From an uncultured Lachnospiraceae bacterium (GTDB lineage: Bacteria; Bacillota; Clostridia; Lachnospirales; Lachnospiraceae), in assembly GCA_946409475.1 (NCBI GenBank), contig CAMJWQ010000098.1, positions 1 through 10,204 of the forward strand: a stretch of 10,204 nt of DNA. The letters are read 5' to 3'. The notes beneath the pieces were generated by a model. The model saw only the letters and a list, made by a program, of their open reading frames with translations. It did not search any database and was not told where the DNA came from. Positions 1 through 5,965 of this stretch are shown here, in pieces. Both the position numbers and the translations under genes were made by a program. Each line of letters starts with the position of its first letter. Position 1 is the first letter of the stretch.

Positions 1-1560
1 GTAAGCGATGTGCCTGTTCCAACCAGAAAAGGCTTTTATTTTGCAGGATGGCAGACACAGCCTGTTATTTCGGAAGAGGATATCGTAAACGGAGTTTCCG
101 TATATCAGGTCTTTTTTGGCGAAAAGCTCAGTACGCTTGGTGTGGAACAGGTTAACAACAGGGAGGAAGAAGAGATCACAGCCAGAATGCTGGGGCAGGA
201 TGTCATGTATCTTAAGGATTTTGAAGGATTGACGGAGGACGGAACAGTGAGGCTGTATGCGCGCTGGGTCGAAGCTAAGGAAGTATCCACGGAGGAGGAA
301 TTACGTGCCATGGCTGAAGACTTATATGGAGCATATATTCTTACCGGTGATATCACTCTCACAAAGGACTGGCAGCCGGTCGGAGCATATTTTTCTAATT
401 ATGAGTATTTTAACGACAGTTGGTGGACCTATGCTTTTAGGGGCACCTTAGACGGAAACGGCCATACCATATATGGTTTGACTGTAAACGGAGCGGAGAT
501 GGAAACACCTGATTACAGCGGGGATGAAAATGCAATCTGGCATAATGACGGTAAGACGATCAATGGTACCGCAGCCCTGTTTGGCGCGATCTGTTACGCA
601 AATATAGAAAATCTGACAATTGACGGAGCCGTTATAAATGTGGCAGGCGATTACGCATATAGCGGGGATTACTGCTATGCAGCTGCGCTGGCATGCTTTG
701 ATATGGCATCAACCCTGAAAAATATCACAATACGGAATCCTGTTATTCAAGTGGAATTTACGGATGAAAATCTGGAATACGCAGCAAATATGTTTATTGC
801 AGTTGGAGGGCTGGAAGCAGGAGGCTGGAATAGTACTGTTTCGAACTGCACCATAACAGGCGCAGAAATTACAGCTGATGTAAAGAATAGAAAAAGCAAA
901 GGCGGGGAAATATATGTCGGCGGCCTGATTGGGGAATGCTACGCTACCATGAAGAACAATGCTGCGGAGGCTATAATTAATGTGGCGGAGGGAGATGAAT
1001 CCGTAACTGATGAGGACTCGGAGCTGATTGTAAATGTAGGGGGTATCGGTGCTTCCAATACATCGGCCACAGGAAATCAGGCAGCTTCAAAAATTTCCGT
1101 AAATGTCGATAAACAGAAGGGCGCTTCCAATGTCAGTATCGGAGGATTTGCGGGTGCACAAAGATATTTAACTGCCGACAGTAATCAAATACAATCGAAC
1201 ATTACCACTGAGTGTAACCTGGACCCTGAACTGGGACAGTTAAATGTGGGAGCTGTTATCGGCCGTTTCGATATTTATTATTCTTTACTGATCCTTATGT
1301 ATGCCGACGGTATCAATTGTGGCTGTATCAATAATGTGACGGATGTTACCTGTAACGGAGAACGGTTGGAATTACCCATGCCTGAAAGCGGATATCCGCA
1401 TATTAACGGTGAAGCGGTTACGTATGTGGCCGTTGAAGATTATACAGATGATGAGGGAGTTTTTTATAAAGCCAATGTGGATGAAATTCTGGCCGCATAC
1501 GGAGGATATATTACAAAAGAGGGTATGACAAATAAGATTATGTATATCAGTATTGATTAA
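1..1560 (+). CDS. Surface/secreted protein, InlB-type repeat plus beta-helix (5' partial)
   Basis: The reading frame is open from the first base (V-S-D-V-P-V-P-T), so the N-terminus and any signal peptide lie upstream; the GTG at 10 is only an internal valine. About 519 residues are visible. The first ~90 resemble a Listeria-Bacteroides (InlB B) repeat, opening with RKGFYFAGW and closing with RLYARW. Next comes the usual 'eeLramaedLyGaYiLtgDItL...W.PVG' lead-in and FRGTLDGNGHTIYGL (about 145-160), which begins a right-handed beta-helix. Repeated hydrophobic/Asn-rich rungs follow (IENLTIDGAVINV, LKNITIRNPVI, GGLIGECYATMKNNAAEA, GGFAGAQ), similar to GLUG-type repeats. The protein ends ...MYISID with no LPXTG motif or C-terminal membrane anchor, so any wall attachment must come from the missing part. 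Such proteins usually serve in adhesion or glycan binding, but this one's ligand cannot be told. It is convergent with the downstream regulator and shows no functional link to the glycosidase locus. Confidence 0.85.
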   Translation, partial: VSDVPVPTRKGFYFAGWQTQPVISEEDIVNGVSVYQVFFGEKLSTLGVEQVNNREEEEITARMLGQDVMYLKDFEGLTEDGTVRLYARWVEAKEVSTEEELRAMAEDLYGAYILTGDITLTKDWQPVGAYFSNYEYFNDSWWTYAFRGTLDGNGHTIYGLTVNGAEMETPDYSGDENAIWHNDGKTINGTAALFGAICYANIENLTIDGAVINVAGDYAYSGDYCYAAALACFDMASTLKNITIRNPVIQVEFTDENLEYAANMFIAVGGLEAGGWNSTVSNCTITGAEITADVKNRKSKGGEIYVGGLIGECYATMKNNAAEAIINVAEGDESVTDEDSELIVNVGGIGASNTSATGNQAASKISVNVDKQKGASNVSIGGFAGAQRYLTADSNQIQSNITTECNLDPELGQLNVGAVIGRFDIYYSLLILMYADGINCGCINNVTDVTCNGERLELPMPESGYPHINGEAVTYVAVEDYTDDEGVFYKANVDEILAAYGGYITKEGMTNKIMYISID

Positions 1561-1571
1561 TTGGCAAAGCG

Positions 1572-1606
1572 ATAAAGAGGAGACGGATTTTTTATCTCCT
1601 CTTTAT
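1572..1606. terminator. Bidirectional intrinsic terminator between convergent genes
   Basis: A perfect 12-bp inverted repeat, ATAAAGAGGAGA (1572-1583) against TCTCCTCTTTAT (1595-1606), with an 11-nt T-rich loop. It starts 12 bases after the surface-protein stop and ends 12 bases before the stop of the minus-strand regulator. A T-rich stretch follows on the plus strand (TTTATGATTTTG). It probably serves the plus-strand gene and, less strongly, the convergent regulator. Confidence 0.8.
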
Positions 1607-1617
1607 TTATGATTTTG

Positions 1618-2820
1618 TTAGGGTCTGTTGGTATATAATTCACGGTATTTTCTGGGAGTCATGCCCGACATTTTGCGGAAAATATTTTGGAAATGACTTT
1701 GGGAAGAAAAACCCAAATAGTTGCTGATGGCACTTATGGGTTTATTGGTATAAGAAAGCAGGTTTCTGGATTCTTCAATTTTTTCTGCGGTGATGAAATT
1801 TATCAGGGTGAGTCCGGTCTCCTGCCTGAATTTTTCAGACAAGTGGCTTCTGCTTATGCAAAGAGCCCTGGCAATATCTTCGACCCGAATGGTTTCCGAT
1901 AAATGAAGGCGGATATAATTTTTGACATTCAGAACAAGAGGGGAGTTATTATGATCCTTCCTAAGCTCATATACCTTTTTGGCATAGTCCATTACCATAT
2001 GATATTCCAAAGTCAGGATGTCGGTAATATTGTTTAAAATATCGCATTGCTGTATATAGGCATCACTTAATGAAAAGGCTTCTTCCGGCAGCATGCCGCC
2101 TCTTATGGCGGAACGGCAGACCAGCGTGGTTGTTACTATGAATGAATTCTTGTGCTGACGCACTTGATTATTGGAAAGCTTTCCGCTGCGTCCGGGTATC
2201 GTCTCTGTAAAAAATGTTTCAAGTGCGGTGAGGTCTCCTCTTCTGACGTAATTGAGCATGGTCTGCTCATAGGCAAAAGTATTATGGGGATAGTCATCAT
2301 CCTTTGCTTCAAGATGATACAGCATATTGAGCCTCTGTTTTTCCAATGCATTCCGCATATCATGGGGAATATGATCATAGAGCAGTACCTGGCCTACGGA
2401 GACCTGTTCTTCGTTCCAAATATAATTTACTAAGCAGAGGATCTGGATAAAACTGTCTATTGGCATGGAGGGTATTAATTGTAACGCAGTCATAAACTCC
2501 TTTTTTTGTTCTTGTGCTACGCCAAGCTTAAAAGCAAGCTCAGCAAGTCTATGCTGATCAAATTTTATCTGACTGGAAGGACCTAATATCATTCTCAAAT
2601 TTCCGCTTGTAATAATTCCATAATAATGAAAGTCTGGTGTAATGTAGAGACTTACGGGTTCTTTTATGGCAAGCAGGATATCCGCATAGGGAATAATGGG
2701 GTCAACAGGCAGATTTGTAACGAAGTAAAGTGCATCCTGAGTTTTACCTTTATAAATCCTAACAGGAATTGTTGATAGCTGGCTGATGTTTTTCCCGATA
2801 TAATTTATATTTATTTTCAT
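1618..2820 (-). CDS. AraC-family transcriptional regulator (paralogue 1)
   Basis: A 400-residue DNA-binding regulator. Residues about 300-396 form an AraC/XylS double helix-turn-helix: VEDIARALCISRSHLSEKFR (313-332) is the first HTH, and ISAISNYLGFSSQSHFQNIF (362-381) leads into GMTPRKYR (386-393), the family signature. Residues about 1-150 form an N-terminal sensor with SLYITPDFHYYGII and LRMILGPSSQI; its ligand is not known. Residues about 180-290 are a helical linker of the type common in Firmicute AraC/YesN-like proteins (YVRRGDL..., QHKNSFIV, SAIRGGMLPEEAFSLSD). There is no signal peptide or membrane segment, so it is cytoplasmic. The ATG at 2820 is preceded by AAGGAGT (2831-2837, minus strand). 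It diverges from the GH3 gene across 184 bases, the usual layout for a local regulator, so control of GH3 is likely but inferred. It is paralogous to the regulator at 8919-10103, with conserved ITP and LGP motifs and a similar length. Confidence 0.9.
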   Translation of the reverse strand: MKININYIGKNISQLSTIPVRIYKGKTQDALYFVTNLPVDPIIPYADILLAIKEPVSLYITPDFHYYGIITSGNLRMILGPSSQIKFDQHRLAELAFKLGVAQEQKKEFMTALQLIPSMPIDSFIQILCLVNYIWNEEQVSVGQVLLYDHIPHDMRNALEKQRLNMLYHLEAKDDDYPHNTFAYEQTMLNYVRRGDLTALETFFTETIPGRSGKLSNNQVRQHKNSFIVTTTLVCRSAIRGGMLPEEAFSLSDAYIQQCDILNNITDILTLEYHMVMDYAKKVYELRKDHNNSPLVLNVKNYIRLHLSETIRVEDIARALCISRSHLSEKFRQETGLTLINFITAEKIEESRNLLSYTNKPISAISNYLGFSSQSHFQNIFRKMSGMTPRKYRELYTNRP

Positions 2821-2834
2821 GATTATTTTTACTC

Positions 2835-2968
2835 CTTACATACTTCAAAATCATATCACTTAAATGGCAAATCCGGTAAGAACAGGGACAGATTTAAAAA
2901 GATTTTATATTCATATTTTACAATTAATATGCTGAAATTACTATACAAATTTTAGCAAAGTATGTAAG
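2835..2968. promoter_or_regulatory. Perfect 11-bp inverted repeat flanking the regulator/GH3 divergent promoter
   Basis: CTTACATACTT (2835-2845) and its exact reverse complement AAGTATGTAAG (2958-2968) sit at opposite ends of the 184-base divergent spacer. Each copy lies just upstream of one start codon. The left copy overlaps the regulator's Shine-Dalgarno and probable transcription start. The right copy falls inside the candidate GH3 promoter spacer. Past the 11 bp, both arms continue into an AAAAT tract. The placement fits a pair of operator half-sites, possibly looped together by the AraC protein. That role is inference; only the repeat itself is seen. Confidence 0.5.
2850..2879 (-). promoter_or_regulatory. 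Candidate promoter of AraC regulator 1
   Basis: Read on the minus strand, an extended -10 (TGA-TATGAT, plus coordinates 2850-2858) lies 18 bases from a weak -35, TTACCG (2874-2879). Initiation near 2843 would give a leader of about 23 bases containing the AAGGAGT ribosome binding site. The -10 is good and the -35 poor, as expected for an extended -10 promoter. Confidence 0.4.
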
Positions 2969-2979
2969 ATATATATAAA
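2952..2979 (+). promoter_or_regulatory. Candidate promoter of the GH3 gene
   Basis: TTAGCA (2952-2957), a 16-base spacer, then TATAAA (2974-2979). The expected start near 2986 leaves about 19 bases before ATG 3005, including the GAGAGG ribosome binding site (2993-2998). An alternative upstream pair is TTTACA (2917-2922) with TACTAT (2939-2944). The region is very AT-rich, so chance matches are easy. A poor -35 would fit activator dependence. Confidence 0.3.
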
Positions 2980-3004
2980 AAGCAAAGAGAATTGAGAGGT
3001 TACT

Positions 3005-5443
3005 ATGGGAAATTTAACAAATCTTATCAAAAAATTAACAATAGAAGAGAAAGCGGCCCTGCTGGAGGGAGTGGATTCCTGGAATACCAATGATATTCCC
3101 CGTTTGGGCGTAAAAAAGCTTTTTCTGACGGACGGTCCCCATGGTCTTCGTAAGGTACGGCAGGCAACGGGTGGTTTTGGAATATCCGATAATGAACATT
3201 CTACTGCTTTTCCCACTTCTGTTACCGTTGCATCTTCCTGGAATACGGAGAATGCTTACCGTATGGGGGCAGCAATCGCAGAGGAATGTAATTCTTCCGG
3301 TGTCCATGTCCTGCTGGCGCCCGGGATTAATATTAAGAGAAGTCCTCTTTGTGGGAGAAATTTTGAATATTTTTCGGAGGATCCCCTTGTATCCGGTATG
3401 TTTGGAGAAGCCTTTGTAAAGGGAGTGCAGAGCAGGGGTGTTGGCTGCAGTGTGAAGCATTTCGCAGCCAATTCCAATGAAAATTTCCGGTTTATCGGAG
3501 ACAGTATTGTGGATGAGCGTGCTCTGCGTGAAATTTACCTGAAGGCTTTTGAAAGGGTGGTCAAGGAGGCCGGGCCCTATACGGTAATGTGCTCCTATAA
3601 CCGTCTGAATGGTATCTTTGCCTCTGAGAATAAGCTTCTGTTAAACGATATTTTAAGAGAAGAATGGGGGTACGACGGTGCCGTTATGACAGATTGGGGA
3701 GCTGCGTGTAACCGGGTGGAAGGCGTAAGGGCCGGATGTGATCTGGATATGCCGGGAAGCGTATGGTATAACCGCAAATCTATTATAGAAGCGGCCGGAA
3801 GCGGCTCTCTTCCCATGGAGCTCCTTGACCGGTCGGTACTGCGGATCTTGAAGCTGATTGAAAAATGCGGTACCAAAAAGGAGGAAGGCTATGACCCGGA
3901 GGAGCATGCGCGCATGTCCTGTGAAATGGCAAAGGATGGGGCAGTTCTGTTAAAAAATGACGGGGCACTGCCTCTTACCGGAAAGGAGAAGCTTTTAGTG
4001 GTCGGAGAACTGTTTGAAAAAATGCGCTATCAGGGTGCAGGCTCTTCCCTGATCAATCCTCCGAAGGTGATTACACCAAAAGATGCATTTGAAAGCAGGA
4101 ATATCTCTTATGTTTATAAAAGGGGCTACCGATGCGCTTATGCCGAGAGAAATACGGCACTGGAAGCGGAAGCCGTCAGGGCGGCAGAACAGGCGGATAC
4201 CATCTTGTTTTTTGGCGGGCTTTCAGATTTTGAGGAAAGTGAAGGCTTTGACAGGGAGCATATGATGATTGGGGAAAATCAGACGGAGCTTCTTGAAGAA
4301 CTTCTTAAAACAGGGAAAAGAGTGGTTCTGGTTCTGTTTGCCGGCTCTCCGGTGGAATTACCCTTTTTTGACCGGCTGTCGGGGCTGCTTACTATGTACC
4401 TGCCGGGTATGTATGGGGGAGAAGCCGCAGCCGCACTGCTGTACGGAGAAGTATCCCCTTCCGGAAAGCTGGCGGAGAGCTGGACCGTAAGCGCAAAGGA
4501 CAGCAGCTGTTATGCCGATTATAATCATGCACCGGAAGCAAAGTATTATGAAAGCATCTATGTAGGCTACCGTTTTTATGACAAGGCAGGTACAAAGCTG
4601 AGATTCCCCTTTGGTTATGGACTCTCCTACACGACCTTCTCCTATGGGAAAATGACGGTAGACACGGAGAAATCAAAGGTTCTGGTGAAAGCGGAGATAA
4701 CAAATACCGGAAAAGCCCATGGTGCGGAGGTGGTTCAGCTATATGTAAAAAACGGCGGCAGCAAGGTATTTAAAGCAGAAAAGGAGCTGCGTGCTTTTAC
4801 AAAGATATTCTTAAAGGCCGGCGAGACGAAAACGGTTACCTTATCCTTTGATAAGAAGGATTTAGCTTACTGGAATACCAAAAAGCATGACTGGGTACTG
4901 GAAAACGGCAGCTATGAAATATGCCTTGCCGCATCTGCAGCGGACATACGTCTTACCGGAGAATTATCCATTAAGGATGAGGCGGAGGAAGAATGCCCCT
5001 ATTCTCAAAGGGTCTTAGATGCCTATTCCATGCCGCCGGCCAATATACCGGAAGAATTTGCGGAATTGTCAGGGATAGAATTACCTAAGGCATCCCATAG
5101 CAGGGCATTGACTCTGGAGTCTCCCTTAGGCGATTTCAGAAGGACGTTAATGGGAAAAATTCTTTATAAATCGGTAATGAGTGTGATACAAAAAGACTAC
5201 GAAAAGGCTAAGAAGCTGCCGGATTCTCTGGAGCGGGATACAAGGCTGAAGAATTCGTACTTTGTAGTGCGCATGATGCCTTCCAATTCCATCCGCTCCA
5301 TGTGCATGTCATCCAGCGGAAAATTCACCTATGCGGTTGCCCGGGGATTTGTAGAGCTTGCAAACGGACATATCTTAAGGGGATTGAAAATATTACTGTC
5401 CGGAGACAAAAAACTGCCGCTTCCGGGTGAGAAACAAAAATAA
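3005..5443 (+). CDS. Family 3 glycoside hydrolase (beta-glucosidase-like), cytoplasmic
   Basis: An 812-residue GH3 enzyme that hydrolyses terminal beta-linked sugars, probably glucose. The N-terminal (beta/alpha)8 domain spans about 1-290, with LTDGPHGLRK (41-50), AFPTSVTVASSWN, LLAPGINIKRSPLCGRNFEYFSEDP, VKHFAAN (150-156) and VMTDWGA (227-233); Asp230 is the expected nucleophile. The alpha/beta sandwich follows (about 300-500), with SEGFDRE (412-418); Glu413 is the likely acid/base. After the GYGLSYTTF junction (537-545) comes a fibronectin III-like domain (about 555-655: GAEVVQLYV...ELRAF.KIFLKAGETKTV). No PA14 insert is seen. A further ~155-residue tail ends with MMPSNSIRSMCMSS (757-770) and GFVELANGH (781-789); this is longer than a standard BglB-type enzyme and resembles tails I associate with Lachnospiraceae GH3 proteins. 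There is no signal peptide. Start ATG 3005 has GAGAGG six bases upstream. The exact substrate (gluco-, xylo- or galactoside) cannot be read from sequence. No terminator follows directly; the palindrome at 5803-5965 may serve. Confidence 0.93.
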   Translation: MGNLTNLIKKLTIEEKAALLEGVDSWNTNDIPRLGVKKLFLTDGPHGLRKVRQATGGFGISDNEHSTAFPTSVTVASSWNTENAYRMGAAIAEECNSSGVHVLLAPGINIKRSPLCGRNFEYFSEDPLVSGMFGEAFVKGVQSRGVGCSVKHFAANSNENFRFIGDSIVDERALREIYLKAFERVVKEAGPYTVMCSYNRLNGIFASENKLLLNDILREEWGYDGAVMTDWGAACNRVEGVRAGCDLDMPGSVWYNRKSIIEAAGSGSLPMELLDRSVLRILKLIEKCGTKKEEGYDPEEHARMSCEMAKDGAVLLKNDGALPLTGKEKLLVVGELFEKMRYQGAGSSLINPPKVITPKDAFESRNISYVYKRGYRCAYAERNTALEAEAVRAAEQADTILFFGGLSDFEESEGFDREHMMIGENQTELLEELLKTGKRVVLVLFAGSPVELPFFDRLSGLLTMYLPGMYGGEAAAALLYGEVSPSGKLAESWTVSAKDSSCYADYNHAPEAKYYESIYVGYRFYDKAGTKLRFPFGYGLSYTTFSYGKMTVDTEKSKVLVKAEITNTGKAHGAEVVQLYVKNGGSKVFKAEKELRAFTKIFLKAGETKTVTLSFDKKDLAYWNTKKHDWVLENGSYEICLAASAADIRLTGELSIKDEAEEECPYSQRVLDAYSMPPANIPEEFAELSGIELPKASHSRALTLESPLGDFRRTLMGKILYKSVMSVIQKDYEKAKKLPDSLERDTRLKNSYFVVRMMPSNSIRSMCMSSSGKFTYAVARGFVELANGHILRGLKILLSGDKKLPLPGEKQK

Positions 5444-5459
5444 TGTGCCGGCCAATTAG

Positions 5460-5781
5460 TAAAACAATTGGATAAAAGTGAATTATATGGTATAAGAACT
5501 GCCGTAGCAACAATGGAGGTATGTATAAAATTAGTTGCCAACAAGTATAGAAACTGACCTGTATCTGACAGGTCGGAGGGTACGGTAAACAAACCGATCA
5601 GTATAAAAAATGCCGGAATTGCCATTCGGGCAAACCACGGGGCACATTTTCCATTACTGGATTTTGTACTGTCAACTATTTTTCCCATAATAACGTCTGA
5701 AAAAGCACCAATGTAGTCGATGCTCCTCATTTGTTTTTGGACCCCCATATGATCCAGGCCTAATTCTTTTCTTCTGCTCAA
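5460..5781 (-). pseudogene. Remnant of a GPH (MelB/YicJ-type) sugar:cation symporter
   Basis: The minus-strand frame carries a clear internal piece of a glycoside-pentoside-hexuronide symporter: IGAFSDVIMGKIVDSTKSS, then GKCAPWFARM, two hydrophobic helices (AIPAFFILIGLFTV; FLYLLATNFIHTSIVATAVL) and IPYNSLLS. The family normally has about 450 residues and 12 helices; roughly 100 remain. It begins at a TTG (5781) behind a good AGGAGAGG, reading LSRRKELGLDHMGVQKQ, then joins straight to the 'D.IMG..VD' loop, so helices 1-2 appear deleted in frame. Homology stops near 5470. The frame then runs antisense into the 3' end of GH3 without family resemblance, so about ten helices are missing at the C-terminus. 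It cannot be a working transporter. It lies downstream of GH78 on the same strand, so it was probably once in a GH78-transporter operon importing the rhamnoside. Confidence 0.75.
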
Positions 5782-5802
5782 TTTTACCTCTCCTTTTTTT
5801 TT

Positions 5803-5965
5803 GAGCAGGTTCGGAAACTCCCTTGCATACATCTTTGTGGCTGATTTTTCGCCAGCTACACACAAATTTATTCAACGTACGCTCCGTGTACGCCTCATAA
5901 ATTTGTGCACATCTGACAAAAAATCATCTCACAAATCTGCATACAAAGAGTTTCCGAACCTACTC
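5803..5965 (-). repeat. 163-bp near-palindromic element, probable minus-strand RNA hairpin (MITE/REP-like)
   Basis: The termini GAGCAGGTTCGGAAACTC (5803-5820) and GAGTTTCCGAACCTACTC (5948-5965) match as inverted repeats at 17 of 18 positions. Pairing continues inward almost unbroken to a centre at about 5881-5887 (CGTAC arms at 5876-5880 and 5888-5892). Of the non-Watson-Crick positions I aligned, eleven (5806, 5822, 5826, 5829, 5850, 5852, 5858, 5859, 5860, 5874, 5875) are C/A or A/C on the plus strand and thus G.U or U.G on the minus strand; only 5840, and 5881 in the apical loop, favour the plus strand. True mismatches are few (5832, 5833, 5841, 5856, 5872, 5873). It codes for no transposase. 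It lies between GH78 and the symporter remnant. On the plus side it runs into a T-rich tract (5966-5980), so it could also end GH3 transcripts. It resembles dispersed palindromic repeats of Lachnospiraceae, but copy number was not tested. Confidence 0.85.

Noticed and set aside
5452..5471. CCAATT...AATTGG inverted repeat after GH3 as a terminator
   Set aside because: Only six A/T-rich pairs and no following T-run on either strand; at most a trace of the rearrangement junction.
5672..5875. Open frame across the palindrome and symporter remnant, ending K-N-S
   Set aside because: It is a shadow of the remnant in another frame; its content is explained by the repeat and by the GPH-like frame.
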